The notes beneath the pieces were generated by a model that made no database searches, had not been told where the DNA came from, and was given only the letters and a program-made list of their open reading frames with translations. Both the position numbers and the translations under genes were made by a program. Positions 32,968-42,766 of a DNA stretch of 64,000 nt are shown piece by piece. This stretch comes from UBA981 sp942490995 (GTDB lineage Bacteria; Pseudomonadota; Gammaproteobacteria; Ga0077536). Position 1 is the stretch's first letter. Each line of letters opens with the position of its first letter. The stretch spans positions 11,167 through 75,166 of the forward strand of contig CALOBG010000107.1 in NCBI GenBank assembly GCA_942490995.1, read 5' to 3'.

Positions 32968-35127
32968 TCACACCGTTGATAGTTTCTCGATCCGGATTGG
33001 CGTGCCATTCAGACGCGGTACCGATGACAGGGGGTCGAGGTCGTCGTTGGCGACCAGCAGGTTGCGATTGACCCCGAGCACGCTGGATGCGTCGTTCGAC
33101 GGATCAAACACGCGCGAACCCCAGCCCTGCTCCATGACCGCTGCGCCGGGTTTAACATCAGTGGAATACAGGGTCACTGCCGGCACGCTCGCGGTCCGCG
33201 AGCTGACGCGTACCGGCTCGCCGTCGGCGATGCCGAGTTCAGCACCGACGCTGGGATGGATTTCGACGCGATCGCCGGTCGCACCCGGTACGCGTGCGGC
33301 AGTGATTTCGCCCAGCCACGAATTCATGGTGTGGCGGCGGCGGCGCGACAGCAGGCGCAGCGGAAATTCGCTGGTATCCGGTGTGTCGGCCGTAGCGAGG
33401 CGCCGCGCCAACTGTTTCACAAGGTCGTCCGGCGCGACGTCGATAGGGCGTTGCATCGCGGCCAGACGCTCGCGCAGCATACCAACGCGATGGGATCCGT
33501 AGCGCAGGCCGTGCGGCGCGTTTTTGATATCCCGCCAGCGTACTCCGCGGCTGCGCAGCAATAGTAGCCGGGCCAGCCAGGCCGGGCCGAAGGCGTGGTA
33601 GGGGTTACCGCTCAGGCCGGCGACCGTGCGGCTGAGTCTCGCCAGCAGGTTGACGCCGCGTTTGCCGAGCAATGGCGCGCGCATTTCGATCGCCACATCG
33701 CGAAGGAATTCCCATTCGTGTTTGACCGACGTCGGCTTTTTGACCGCTTCGCGACCGAATTGTGCAAACGCGCCTTCACCGAGCCCCGACAGCAGAGGAT
33801 GGAACTCTTCGCGCTCGAGCCAGTGCGCGGCCGGGATCAGCCAGTCGGCGTGGCGATGGCTCTCGCGCTGCACGAGGTCGACGGCGATCAGCAGGTCGAG
33901 CTTCGACAGCGCCTGGTCCAGCTCGCCGCCATCGGGTCCGCTGACGACGGGATTCCCGCCCGAGATGATCAGCGCGCGCACCTGGCCGGCGCCCGGGGTG
34001 GTGATCTCGCCGGCAAGTTCCGCGGTGGCGTGGAAACCCGCCACCGTCGCCAGTCCGCGCACACGGCTGGGGGTGTTATTGGGCGGAAAAATTTCGTCGC
34101 CGGCAACCAGCGGATCGACCAGCCCGGCGTTGTAGAAGCGGCCGCCGGCGCGATCGGTATTGCCGGTGATCAGATTGAGCGCGTGGGTGAGCCACTCGGT
34201 GAGGCTACCGTTGATACCGATGGCGCTGCCGGTGCGGGCCAGGGCCGCGGCACCGCGGGCATGGGCAAACTGCTCCGCGACCGCGACTATGTCGTCAACA
34301 GGAATATCACAACACGCCGACAACGCCTCGAGCGAGGCCGCCGCGGCGATTTCGCGCAGGGTATCAATACCGCGCGCCGCCGCACAGTCGTCACGGTGTT
34401 CCCAGCCGCGCGCGAAAATCACTTTAATCAACGCCAGGCACAGCGCCCAGTCCGAGTCCGGATGGGTCTGCAGATGGTGGTCCGCTTTGCGTGCCGATTC
34501 GGTGCGGCGCGGATCGGCAATAAACAGACGGGTTTTGCCCGCGGCCTGGCGCGCGAGCAGGCGCTTCCAGCCATCGGCGTTGTAACCGATCCAGCACATC
34601 CCGCTGATGGCCGGATTGGCGCCGATCATGAGCACACACGCGCAGCGGTCGAGATCGAGCTGCAGGGTCACGAACGGATGGCCGTACATCTTGTCGGCGA
34701 CGTAATGCAGCGCATTCTGATCCAGCGACCCCACCCAGTAGCGGTTGTGCGATCCGATCGCGTCCATGAACAACGACAGGAACAGCGAGCCGCCGAAGTT
34801 CATGCCATTGGGATTGCCGGCATAACTGGCCACCGCTGCCGGCCCGTGCGCCGCGACGATGTCGCGTAATTGCGTGCCGATTGCCGCGATTGCCTCGGCG
34901 TAGGAGCGCTCGACGTAGCGGCCGTTGATGCGCTGCATGGGTGTCAGTATGCGTTGCGGATGTTCCACCACCGCGCCCGCGGTGGCGCCTTTGACGCAGA
35001 AGTCACGCCAGGAATTGAGATTGTCGCGATCCGGTACGATCTCGACGATGCGATTGTGTTCGCTGGTGACTTTCAGGCCGCAGGCCTGTTCGCAGATCTG
35101 GCAGTAGGTATAAACGGTTTTCTGCAT
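32968..35127 (-). CDS. Molybdopterin (DMSO reductase-family) oxidoreductase
   Basis: This protein of about 719 residues belongs to the formate dehydrogenase/DMSO reductase family. The N-terminal 4Fe-4S motif is CQICEQACG...DFCVKG (CxxCxxxC...C), followed by molybdopterin-binding segments (IGANPAISGMCW, ADPRRTESARKADHHLQTHPDSDWALCLALIKVI) and a C-terminal dinucleotide-binding barrel (GDRVEIHPSVGAELGIADGEPVRVSS). No twin-arginine signal is seen, so it is likely cytoplasmic. The molybdenum ligand lies in the region RYWVGSLDQNALHY and cannot be named with confidence. ATG 35127 keeps the cluster at the start; ATG 35187 is possible. It has no partner subunit nearby. Confidence 0.9.
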   Translation of the reverse strand: MQKTVYTYCQICEQACGLKVTSEHNRIVEIVPDRDNLNSWRDFCVKGATAGAVVEHPQRILTPMQRINGRYVERSYAEAIAAIGTQLRDIVAAHGPAAVASYAGNPNGMNFGGSLFLSLFMDAIGSHNRYWVGSLDQNALHYVADKMYGHPFVTLQLDLDRCACVLMIGANPAISGMCWIGYNADGWKRLLARQAAGKTRLFIADPRRTESARKADHHLQTHPDSDWALCLALIKVIFARGWEHRDDCAAARGIDTLREIAAAASLEALSACCDIPVDDIVAVAEQFAHARGAAALARTGSAIGINGSLTEWLTHALNLITGNTDRAGGRFYNAGLVDPLVAGDEIFPPNNTPSRVRGLATVAGFHATAELAGEITTPGAGQVRALIISGGNPVVSGPDGGELDQALSKLDLLIAVDLVQRESHRHADWLIPAAHWLEREEFHPLLSGLGEGAFAQFGREAVKKPTSVKHEWEFLRDVAIEMRAPLLGKRGVNLLARLSRTVAGLSGNPYHAFGPAWLARLLLLRSRGVRWRDIKNAPHGLRYGSHRVGMLRERLAAMQRPIDVAPDDLVKQLARRLATADTPDTSEFPLRLLSRRRRHTMNSWLGEITAARVPGATGDRVEIHPSVGAELGIADGEPVRVSSRTASVPAVTLYSTDVKPGAAVMEQGWGSRVFDPSNDASSVLGVNRNLLVANDDLDPLSSVPRLNGTPIRIEKLSTV

Positions 35128-35471
35128 GTCACGCACAAGCTTATCGGTGGATCCGCGGCACATGGCCGACGTGCCGGGCACGATCATAGAAAGTTTATTG
35201 CAAAAACAGTTTCATGTGTGATGTTTATTTTTGGGTCGTCGCCGCCGGCGCGAAATAACCCGATCCGATCGCGTAGCCATCCCGTGGCTGTGATTCCAGG
35301 GGTCGACCGCACGCAGGGCCCGCGGCCTGCTTTCTAAGTAATTCCCGCAAATGGCTGGCAGGCGACACGAAAACTGCGGTTTAATTCCGACCGACAAGCG
35401 ACCCGCATGTCGCGCAGAGAACACGACGGTACCCCGGCCGGTTGCGGGGTCAGCATAGGAGCATCGAGACG

Positions 35472-36941
35472 ATGAGCAAGCCCAACTCCAGCGCTAACGA
35501 CGTTCGAGTCATTATTATCGGCGCCGGTATGGCCGGAATTCTCAGCGCGATCAGATTGCGCGAGTACGGCTACGACAATTTCGTCATCTACGAAAAATCC
35601 GACCGTGTCGGCGGTACCTGGCGCGAGAACACTTATCCCGGACTGGCCTGCGACGTGCCCGCCCACCTCTACACCTATTCTTTCGAGCCTAATCCGAACT
35701 GGAGCCGCACGTTCGCGACGGGTCCGGAAATATTCGACTACTTCGCGCATGTCGCGAAGAAATATAACGTTATCGAAAAAATCCGCTTCAACGAAGGCAT
35801 ACCGCACTGTGAATTCGTTAACGGCAAGTGGAAAATCCGCACCACCAGCGGCCGCGAAGACGAAGCGGACGTGGTCATCGCCGCGACCGGTGTCCTGCAT
35901 CATCCACGTATGGTCGATATCCCTGGCCTCGACACGTTCGCCGGCGCCTGTTTTCACAGCGCGCGCTGGGATCACGACGTTGAGCTTGCCGGCAAACGGG
36001 TCGGCGTGGTGGGGACGGGCTCCACGGCCATACAGATCACCACCGCACTGGTCGACAAGGTTGCCCACTACGACCTTTTTCAGCGTACGCCGCAGTGGGT
36101 TATGCCCATCGATGATCGCGAGTACAGCGAGGAAGAACGCAGCCGTTTCCTGAATGACCGCGGGGCGGTGGAAGCGCTGCGCACGCAGATCGATAAAGAT
36201 TTTCAGCACTTCGCCAACGCCGTTATCGATGCAGACTCGAAAGAGATGCAGGAGATCGAAGCGGCCTGCCTGGCCAATCTCGAAGACAACGTGAAGGATC
36301 CTGAATTGCGCGATAAATTGCGTCCGGACTATCGCGCCGGGTGCAAACGTCTGATCTTTTCCGCGAATTTCTATGAAGCGATCCAGCACCCCAACGCGGA
36401 ACTCGTGACGTCCGGGATCAAGGGCGTTGAGCCCGGCGGTATCCGCACGCAAGACGGTCAACTGCATGAACTCGACGTGCTGGTCATGGCCACCGGCTTC
36501 CATGCCGACAGTTTCATTCGGCCGACTACGGTACTCGGTCGCGGCGGCGTCAATCTCGACGACGTGTGGTCCGATCATCCGGTCGCCTATCTGTCGATTT
36601 CGATTCCCGAGTTCCCGAACTTTTTTATGCTCAATGGACCGAACGGCCCGGTTGGCAATTTCTCGCTTATTCAGATTGCCGAGTCGCAGGTTTCTTACGT
36701 GCTGCAGCTCATCGGCCAGCTGCGCGCCGGCGAGTGCCGCGAAATCAGCGCCAGCGCCGAGGCCACCGCCGACTTCGAATCCGCGCGCAGCGCCGCGGCC
36801 AAAAAATCGATCTGGGCGACCGGCTGCGACAGCTGGTACCTCGACAAGCATGGCGTTCCGGCGAGCTGGCCGTGGACACCGTCGCACTTCTTCGAGGAGA
36901 TGGCGTCGCCGAAACTCGACGCCTTCGACCAGGTCGGTTAA
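35472..36941 (+). CDS. Flavin-containing Baeyer-Villiger monooxygenase
   Basis: This 489-residue BVMO has FAD motif IIIGAGMAGILSAIRLREYG, GGTWRENTYPGLACDVPAHLYTYSF, the fingerprint FAGACFHSARWDHD (FxGxxxHxxxW[PD]) near residue 157 and the NADPH motif GVVGTGSTAIQI. It is close to the phenylacetone or alkanone monooxygenase type. AGGAG ten bases before ATG 35472 favours this over the upstream in-frame ATG at 35442. It is flanked by the divergent molybdopterin oxidoreductase and ends at a hairpin shared with a convergent gene. Confidence 0.94.
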   Translation: MSKPNSSANDVRVIIIGAGMAGILSAIRLREYGYDNFVIYEKSDRVGGTWRENTYPGLACDVPAHLYTYSFEPNPNWSRTFATGPEIFDYFAHVAKKYNVIEKIRFNEGIPHCEFVNGKWKIRTTSGREDEADVVIAATGVLHHPRMVDIPGLDTFAGACFHSARWDHDVELAGKRVGVVGTGSTAIQITTALVDKVAHYDLFQRTPQWVMPIDDREYSEEERSRFLNDRGAVEALRTQIDKDFQHFANAVIDADSKEMQEIEAACLANLEDNVKDPELRDKLRPDYRAGCKRLIFSANFYEAIQHPNAELVTSGIKGVEPGGIRTQDGQLHELDVLVMATGFHADSFIRPTTVLGRGGVNLDDVWSDHPVAYLSISIPEFPNFFMLNGPNGPVGNFSLIQIAESQVSYVLQLIGQLRAGECREISASAEATADFESARSAAAKKSIWATGCDSWYLDKHGVPASWPWTPSHFFEEMASPKLDAFDQVG

Positions 36942-36949
36942 CGCGGGCG

Positions 36950-36970
36950 CGTAGCGCATTCCGCGCTACG
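36950..36970. terminator. Bidirectional hairpin between convergent genes
   Basis: CGTAGCGC (36950-36957) and GCGCTACG (36963-36970) are perfect inverted arms with a five-base loop. They lie between the BVMO stop (36941) and the stop of the convergent membrane protein gene (36972). There is no U-tract, so termination is a guess from position and stability. Confidence 0.6.
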
Positions 36971-36971
36971 C

Positions 36972-37454
36972 TCAGCGGTGCATGGGTGTCACCAGGCGCA
37001 TGAATATGAGCGCGTGGGTGACCAGCAGCGGCGGTACGATCAGTATCGGGATCCAGATCGCGGCGCCCATGGCGCCGGCGGCTCCAGTTGCAACCCCGAG
37101 GCCGACGGCGACCAGCAGATCGGCAGTGCCGACGATATTGAATGTCCATAGCCATGCGCCCGCGTGGATCTGACCGCGCCGCAGGGCCGCCAGTGCAACC
37201 AGGGCCAGCAGCGCGCTGAGTACGTCGCCCCAGGCGGCGGTGTTTGCAAAAACCTGCGGCAGCGCCTGCTGTACGGCGCCTGGCGCCAGGAACAATAGTC
37301 CGACAAATCGGTAACTGTGCGCGAGCAGCAGCGGTGTATAGGCATCGCCCTCGCTTGCGTTGCGCAGCCACGGCCACAGGTACCAGCGTGCAACCAGCGC
37401 GGCACTGATCAGGCCGCCGCTGAAGCAAGTCATTACGATGAGATCACTATTCAC
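36972..37454 (-). CDS. Hypothetical four-helix membrane protein
   Basis: This is a 160-residue protein with about four predicted membrane helices (for example DLIVMTCFSGGLISAALVA, YRFVGLLFLAPGAV, ADLLVAVGLGVATGAAGAMG, AAIWIPILIVPPLLVTHALIF). I recognise no family. The start is GTG 37454 with GGGAG six to seven bases ahead. It follows the small secreted protein gene (37512-37868) by about 57 bases and probably forms an operon with it under the TetR gene at 38029. Confidence 0.75.
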   Translation of the reverse strand: MNSDLIVMTCFSGGLISAALVARWYLWPWLRNASEGDAYTPLLLAHSYRFVGLLFLAPGAVQQALPQVFANTAAWGDVLSALLALVALAALRRGQIHAGAWLWTFNIVGTADLLVAVGLGVATGAAGAMGAAIWIPILIVPPLLVTHALIFMRLVTPMHR

Positions 37455-37511
37455 GGTAAGTCTCCCGAGGTTGGCGCGACCACGCCGTCACCGACGCGGT
37501 CGCGCGTGGTG

Positions 37512-37868
37512 TCACGATCCCGTGTCGGTGCCGGTGGCGAGGTCCGCCAGTGCTCGCTCGTCCTCGCGGAAACCGGCGAGTTCGGCATCGGTGTCGTTGG
37601 CATAGCCGCGGATCAATGCAAAGTAATAAGCCGATGGATAGGGCGATAGCTGGCGCTTTTCGCTTGCAGCCAGTCGCGCCCTGGCTTCGCCCACCGCGCC
37701 GAAGTACCACGCAGGCGGGGTTGGTGTTGCGACCGATTCGCCGCGGGCGAAGCTGGCCCGCTGGTCGAGGTGGGGCGGAGGAAACTGCGGGCCGGCGCCG
37801 GCTGCTGCCGAGGCAGTAGCGAGCACGATGGCGGCTGCGGAAGTACGGATGAGGTTGCGATGTTTCAT
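37512..37868 (-). CDS. Hypothetical small secreted protein
   Basis: This 118-residue protein has an N-terminal signal peptide (MKHRNLIRTSAAAIVLATASAAAGAG) and a short mature part rich in Ala, Asp and Tyr. I recognise no domain. GGAG eight bases before ATG 37868 supports the start. It is divergent from a TetR regulator, with a CTACCG-CGGTAG palindrome near its promoter, and is likely the main target of that repressor. Confidence 0.7.
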   Translation of the reverse strand: MKHRNLIRTSAAAIVLATASAAAGAGPQFPPPHLDQRASFARGESVATPTPPAWYFGAVGEARARLAASEKRQLSPYPSAYYFALIRGYANDTDAELAGFREDERALADLATGTDTGS

Positions 37869-37934
37869 GCTTGTTGCTCCTTGGTGGTGGCATTGACGAC
37901 GTGTTGTCGTTGGTCGGTATCAAGCATATACAAC

Positions 37935-37948
37935 CTACCGGTCGGTAG
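37935..37948. promoter_or_regulatory. TetR operator palindrome
   Basis: CTACCG and CGGTAG form exact inverted half-sites separated by two bases (GT), centred in the gap between the small secreted protein gene and the TetR gene. ACCGGTCGGT-type palindromes are common targets of TetR-family repressors. Inferred: operator for the TetR protein at 38029. Confidence 0.7.
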
Positions 37949-38028
37949 TATTTTTGAAATGGATTAAGTGTGATATTTAGCACTTTCAGCATGATTTAAT
38001 CCCCGAAAATTACGTACAATTGGTAGGA

Positions 38029-38592
38029 ATGAAAACCAGGGACAAAATCATCACCACCGCTGCCGAGCTGCTGCAGACGCGTTCGGCGGCCGGCTTCAGC
38101 TTCCAGGACGTCGCCGACATCGTCGGCATCCGCAAGGCCAGTATCTACAGCCACTTCAAATCCAAGGATGCGGTTATTGAGGCCGTCCTCGACGCAGCGC
38201 GAGCCGACCTTGCCGCCGCCATGCAGGCCTGTGCCGAACGCCCGCCGGCAGATCAGCTACGCTGGTATGTCCAGTATTTTCGCGGCCTCCATCACGGCGC
38301 TGAACGCATGTGCCCGGGTGGTTCGTTCGGCTCGATCTGGAGTGTGGCGCCGCCACGCTTGCAGCTCGCGGTCGAAGCGCTGGGCAACCTGCAGTTCACC
38401 TGGCTGACCGCATTATTCGAGGCCGGTCGGACGAGTGGCGATATCGTCGACTCGGGACGCAGTGCGCGGGCCGACGCCGAATATGCTTTTGCCGCGATGC
38501 AGGGCGCACTGCTGAGCGCACGCCTGCTCGGCTCGGCGCGCGTTTTCGACAACGTCGCCGAGCGACTACTGGAGCAGTTTATCGTCAGCTAG
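38029..38592 (+). CDS. TetR family transcriptional regulator
   Basis: This 187-residue repressor has the HTH region MKTRDKIITTAAELLQTRSAAGFSFQDVADIVGIRKASIYSHFKSKDAVIEAVL and a TetR C-terminal helical domain with a conserved MCPGGSFGSIW motif. ATG 38029 is preferred over a TTG at 38020, although AGGA abuts it. It is divergent from the two-gene membrane/secreted protein set. Its 3' end faces a MITE-like repeat and the convergent hydrolase gene. Confidence 0.9.
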   Translation: MKTRDKIITTAAELLQTRSAAGFSFQDVADIVGIRKASIYSHFKSKDAVIEAVLDAARADLAAAMQACAERPPADQLRWYVQYFRGLHHGAERMCPGGSFGSIWSVAPPRLQLAVEALGNLQFTWLTALFEAGRTSGDIVDSGRSARADAEYAFAAMQGALLSARLLGSARVFDNVAERLLEQFIVS

Positions 38593-38614
38593 TATCGCGG
38601 CGCGGCAGGCCTAA

Positions 38615-38755
38615 CAGGGTGGTGAAAAACTACTGCGCAGATCGTGCGCGGTGTTGCGGGTTCGGCAGCCAGCCTCATTTATCGGCATAAACTCCGGTCC
38701 TCGTCTCGCCCGCGCCTTGCGCACGACCTTCCTCGCGACGTTTTTCACCACCCTG
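38615..38755. repeat. MITE-like element with perfect 16-bp terminal inverted repeats (copy 3)
   Basis: CAGGGTGGTGAAAAAC (38615-38630) and its exact inverse (38740-38755) bound a 141-bp element. CTAA lies directly outside both ends, a possible 4-bp target duplication. The interior continues TACTGCGCAGATCG after the left end, matching the family at 11290 and 14530. The right end abuts the stop codon (TAG, 38756-38758 on the minus strand) of the hydrolase gene. No transposase is inside. Confidence 0.8.
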
Positions 38756-40003
38756 CTAATCGTCGATGGCCTGGTACACCGTCGCCCGGAAATCGTTTTC
38801 AGGCAGGTCGAAACCAATCATGAACTGGGTCATCAGGACGCCGACCAGTTCCTCGACCGGGTCGACCCAGTAATAGGTTTTAGCCGCGCCGGCCCAGCCA
38901 AATTCACCGGCTGTTCCGGAAACCCCCATCTGCCCGACATCCATCGCAACGCGCGAACCAAGACCGAAACCCCAGCCGGGTACCGGCACGCCGCCGAGAC
39001 AGAACGGTAGCTGCGCCGTGCCGAGATGGTTGGCGTGCATCAGTTCGAGGGTTTTGCGGCCGAGGATCCGGCGTCCGTCCGGCGCCCGGCCATTGAGCAG
39101 CATGGCGGCAAACGCGAGGTAATCGGCGGCGGTCGAAAACAGACCGATGCCGCCACGCTGAAACACCTCCGGCTGGTCGAACGGATAGGTATCGGCAACC
39201 TCGCGGCGCGCTGAGTTGCCGGCCTTGAAATGGCCGAACAGCATCGGGAAGGTCATGCCCTCGGCAAACAGGTCGGGGTGTCCGTACATGGCCGCGAGCC
39301 GGCTGCGTTTGGCCTTCGGCACGCCGAAACCGGTATCGTCCATGCCGAGCGGCGTGAACAGGCGTTCGCGCAGGAAGTCACCGCATGGCTGGCCGGACAG
39401 GACTTCGATCAGATGCGCGGCCACGTCGGTGCCGAGGCCATAGTGCCAGGTCGTGCCCGGATGGAATGCCAGCGGGATCCGCGCCAGCTCGGCGATGACC
39501 TGTTCGAGAGTGCGCGTCGGGTCGTTCATCAACCGCGCCTTGCGATACGCTTCCCCGCTCGAGTATTCATCAAAAAAGTCGTAGGTAAGTCCACAGGTGT
39601 GGCTGAGCAGATCACGGATCTGCATCGGTCGCTGCAGGTTCTGATCGGCCAGACTGCCGTTCGGTTCCATCACCTGGGTTGCGCCGAATGCAGGAATAAA
39701 TTTCGCGACCGGGTCAACGAGCTGGAAGCGTCCTTCCTCGTACAAAGTCATCAATGCCGTGCATACGATCGGCTTGGTCATCGAATAGATGCGAAACAGC
39801 GTCTCGGCGTTCATCGGCGTCTCGGCCTCGCGGTCCTGCCAGCCGAATTGCGCGGCGTGTACCAGGCGGCCACGACGCTGTACCAGGGTGCTGAAACCGC
39901 CGTAGCCGCCGCTGTCGACGTAACGCTGCAAGGTCGGTTGAATTCGTTCGAGCCGCGCACTGCTCATGCCGACGTCTTCTGCGGTTTCTACGGTTTGATT
40001 CAT
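38756..40003 (-). CDS. Beta-lactamase-family serine hydrolase
   Basis: This is a 415-residue protein of the class C beta-lactamase/esterase (EstB-like) fold. The active-site SxxK is SMTK in YSMTKPIVCTALMTLYEEG (about residue 70), and the second motif lies around WHYGLGTDVAAHLIEVLSG. Such proteins hydrolyse esters, peptides or lactones rather than necessarily beta-lactams. No signal peptide is seen, so it is likely cytoplasmic. AGGAA precedes ATG 40003. A lactonase role after the BVMO step is possible but unproven. Its stop codon abuts the MITE-like element. Confidence 0.9.
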   Translation of the reverse strand: MNQTVETAEDVGMSSARLERIQPTLQRYVDSGGYGGFSTLVQRRGRLVHAAQFGWQDREAETPMNAETLFRIYSMTKPIVCTALMTLYEEGRFQLVDPVAKFIPAFGATQVMEPNGSLADQNLQRPMQIRDLLSHTCGLTYDFFDEYSSGEAYRKARLMNDPTRTLEQVIAELARIPLAFHPGTTWHYGLGTDVAAHLIEVLSGQPCGDFLRERLFTPLGMDDTGFGVPKAKRSRLAAMYGHPDLFAEGMTFPMLFGHFKAGNSARREVADTYPFDQPEVFQRGGIGLFSTAADYLAFAAMLLNGRAPDGRRILGRKTLELMHANHLGTAQLPFCLGGVPVPGWGFGLGSRVAMDVGQMGVSGTAGEFGWAGAAKTYYWVDPVEELVGVLMTQFMIGFDLPENDFRATVYQAIDD

Positions 40004-40193
40004 GGCGTTGTTCCTGCGGCTCGATGATAGGTGGAAACTCAAGAATGCCACGGCCTTCGGAGCGGCGCGAGCGGGTCAGCGCAGGCTGATGCCGCACGGC
40101 CCCGGGGTTGACCTGGATCAGTCGCGATTCCCGCTGCCCGGCTAGCGTGGCGGCAAAAAGCACGGCCAGGTAGACGTTTATTCGGGAGCAACC

Positions 40194-40679
40194 ATGATCA
40201 AACGGCTCAGTCATATTGGCGTGTTGGTCAATAATCTCGAACTCGCGACGGCGTTCTGGTACGACACCTACGGTTTGCAGAAATACGCAGAATACGAAAC
40301 CGAGGTTGAGGGCATCAAAGCCTACCTGCTATCGGTCAGTGGCCGCCGTGATGACATGTCGATTGAACTGATCGAACCACTCGACAAGTCCGACATGTCG
40401 AATCCGATCGCCAGGCGGCTCGCCGAAAACGGCGAGGGTTTCTATCATCTTGCCGTGATCGTCGACGACGTCCTCGCCAGTGGCGAAGACCTCGCCGCAC
40501 GCGGACTGACGCCGATCCCGCAGCCGCCGGTTGTCGGCGTAACCGGCGAGCGCTGGTTGATCCACCCGCGCGCATCAGACGGGATCATGGTCGAGGAGTT
40601 GACCACGGGGGCCCGTGACGGACGCGACGTATTGCTGACAGCGACCAGGGGTGGCGTTCTCGACGCCGATACCTTGTAG
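40194..40679 (+). CDS. VOC-family protein, methylmalonyl-CoA epimerase-like
   Basis: This 161-residue glyoxalase-fold protein has metal-site candidates: His8 in LSHIGVLVNNL, His in GEGFYHLAVIVDD and Glu in DGIMVEELTTG, with MSIELIEP between. The pattern resembles methylmalonyl-CoA epimerases, which link propionyl-CoA carboxylase and mutase. The acyl-CoA mutase and MeaB genes lie about 15 kb downstream. It could instead act on another alpha-substituted acyl-CoA or be a dioxygenase relative. It is intact, unlike most genes that follow. Confidence 0.75.
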   Translation: MIKRLSHIGVLVNNLELATAFWYDTYGLQKYAEYETEVEGIKAYLLSVSGRRDDMSIELIEPLDKSDMSNPIARRLAENGEGFYHLAVIVDDVLASGEDLAARGLTPIPQPPVVGVTGERWLIHPRASDGIMVEELTTGARDGRDVLLTATRGGVLDADTL

Positions 40680-40681
40680 CG

Positions 40682-41481
40682 CTACTCGCCGGTCAGACGC
40701 GGTGGGCGTTTTTCGCGAAATGCCTGCACCGCCTCGGCGCGATCGCTAAGTAGTTGGAAACGCTTTCCCAGCCGATCGCGGCGTCCATCAGCTCGGCTGC
40801 GAGCGAGCGCAGCGGGATGTTGGCTACGGTCTTGGTCCAGCGCACCGCCCATTTCGGATTACTTTCAAGCTTCACAATAATTTCGTTCAGCCGGGTGTCC
40901 AGTTGCGCGGCCGGCACGGCGTAGTTGATCAGGCCGAGTTCAGCGGCTTTACTCGCCATGATCATGTCACTGGTCATGAAGCATTTCCTTGGCTCGCGCA
41001 AAGCCGATCAGCTGCGGCCAGATCAACGCGCCGCCGTCGCCGGCGACCAGGCCTACCTTGACATGCGGATCACCGATCAGCGCCGTTTCGTCGGCAACGA
41101 TGATGTCGCACAGCAGCGCGATGGTTGCGCCCAGTCCGGCGGCTGCGCCGTTGAGACGGCACAGGATCGGTTTTTCCATTTCCAGCAGCGAGCCAACGAT
41201 GCGTTTCGCGTCCCAGGCGATAGCGCGAAAATTAGCCGGATCGTCGATCTGGGCCTGGAACCAGTCGAAATCGCCGCCGGCGCAGAAGGCGCGGCCTTTG
41301 GCGCTGAGTACGATAATGTCGCTTTCGCTGTCGCGCTGCAGATCGGTGAATACTCGCGCCAGTTCGTCGTGCATCGGTTCATCGACGCCGTTCATGCGAT
41401 GTTCCGAGGTGATGTAGGCGGTCAATACCCGACCCTCGCGCGCAAACGTGAAGCGCTGCCAGGGCTGGGCGGTGCTGTCAT
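40682..41481 (-). pseudogene. Enoyl-CoA hydratase/isomerase, frameshifted
   Basis: The three frames join into one crotonase-family protein of about 265 residues: MTAPPSP-QRFTFAREGRVLTAYITSEHRMNGVDEPM..., KGRAFCAGGDFDWF, LNGAAAGLGATIALLCDIIVADETALIGDPHVKVGLVAGDGG, then MTSDMIMASKAAELGLINYAVP and finally SDRAEAVQAFREKRPPRLTGE. Three single-base shifts fall near 41445, 40985 and 40740. The oxyanion-hole residues are present. An AGCAGGAC site precedes ATG 41481. It is 35 bases after an acyl-CoA dehydrogenase gene on the same strand, a beta-oxidation pair. Intact motifs suggest sequence error rather than decay. Confidence 0.8.
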
Positions 41482-41516
41482 GTCCTGCTCATGAGCCTCC
41501 AGGTCTCGAAACCTCG

Positions 41517-42673
41517 TCAGTCGTCGAGCCGGGCGCGATAGGGGGCCAGCAGGGCGCGACTGATCACGACGTTCTGAATGTCGGTAGTGCCGTCGAGGGT
41601 GTGCGCGATCTTGGCCTGCTCGAACAGCCGCGGCAGCGGCGTATCGCGCTTCAGGCCGTTCGATCCCATTTGTCCCATGCACGTGCCGATGCCATTGAGT
41701 GCCGCACGCGTAGCGAACTTCTTGGCATGCGCGGCGGGAATGCTGGCGCGCCCGTCGGCATCGAGGGCTGCCGCGGCGGCATAGGTCATGGTGCGCGCGG
41801 CATACGGATCGTGGCCACCTCGGCCAGTTGCCACTGCAGACCCTGAAAGTTTGCCAGCGGCTGCCCGAAGGCATGGCGGGTGGTGGTGTAATCGAGCGCC
41901 GTGTCGAGGGCCGTGGCCAGCGCCCCGCAACACATCGCCGCGACGTTGATCCGCGCCAGGTCGATCGCCGACAGCGCCGCGCGCAGGCCTTGTCCGGGCG
42001 GGACCACCAGTCGTTCACTGGCGAGATCGACGCTATCGAAATGCAGATCGCAGATGGTGCCGATATGGCCGCCGAGGAGATCGTAGGGTGCACTGAAAGT
42101 GACGCCGCTCGCCGTGCGCGGGACCAGAAAGCCGGCAATTCCCGCCGCACCACTGCCCGCCGCGGTTTGCACGAACACGAAGTATTCGTCGATATAGGGT
42201 GCATTGGTGACCCAGGCCTTGGCGCCGTTGAGACGCCAGCCGTCGCCGCTGCGGCTGGCGAGCGTGCTGATGGCGCTGGCGTCGGACCCCGTATCGGGCT
42301 CGGTCAGCACGAAGCCGGTCATAAGCTCGCCGGCCAGCAGAGTCTGACGGATCGCCTCGTGCCAGGGGTGATGCCCGTAGCGCGCGATCGCGGCGATGCA
42401 ATATTCCTGCGGAAGAAAGGTAATGGTGCCGATCGGATCGACCGCGCCGAGGGACTCGGACATGCGCGCCATGAGTGCGGCGCGGACGCCGTGGCCACCC
42501 TGTTCGGGCGGCGTCAGCAGACCCTTGAGTCCGGCGGTCTGGTAGGCGGCCCATGCGGCGCGTGGTGGCAGGCGCTTGCTGTCGCACTCTGCTGCGACCT
42601 CGGCCAGCGCCGCGACGACGCTGTCATTGGCCGCCAGCAGTTGCTGTTCCTGCTCCGAGAACTTAACTTCCAT
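41517..42673 (-). pseudogene. Acyl-CoA dehydrogenase, one frameshift
   Basis: This is a flavin-dependent acyl-CoA dehydrogenase of about 385 residues: MEVKFSEQEQQLLAANDSVVAALAEVAAEC at the N-terminus, GFVLTEPDTGSDASAISTLASR and AKAWVTNAPYIDEYF in the middle domain, RHAFGQPLANFQGLQWQLAEVAT, then after a shift near 41810, DPYAARTMTYAAAAALDADGRASIPAAHAKKFATRAAL...TTDIQNVVISRALL. GGGGA precedes ATG 42673. It is upstream of and co-transcribed with the enoyl-CoA hydratase gene. Substrate unknown. Confidence 0.82.
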
Positions 42674-42766
42674 GCTGAATATTCCCCGTTGTGACCCGCG
42701 TGGTTGACTATAGCCCGTCGGCGGCCGCGGCCGGCACATTATCTGCTGCGCCGGGATCGTCGCCAA

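Noticed and set aside
33595..34869. 424-codon plus-strand frame over the molybdopterin oxidoreductase
   Set aside because: It is antisense to a protein with a clear Fe-S motif and cofactor domains; composition is Arg/Gln-rich as expected for a shadow.
35334..36959. Long open frame (541 codons) on the minus strand over the BVMO gene
   Set aside because: It mirrors a well-supported BVMO with all motifs on the plus strand. It is an effect of high GC in the antisense frame and has no recognisable domains.
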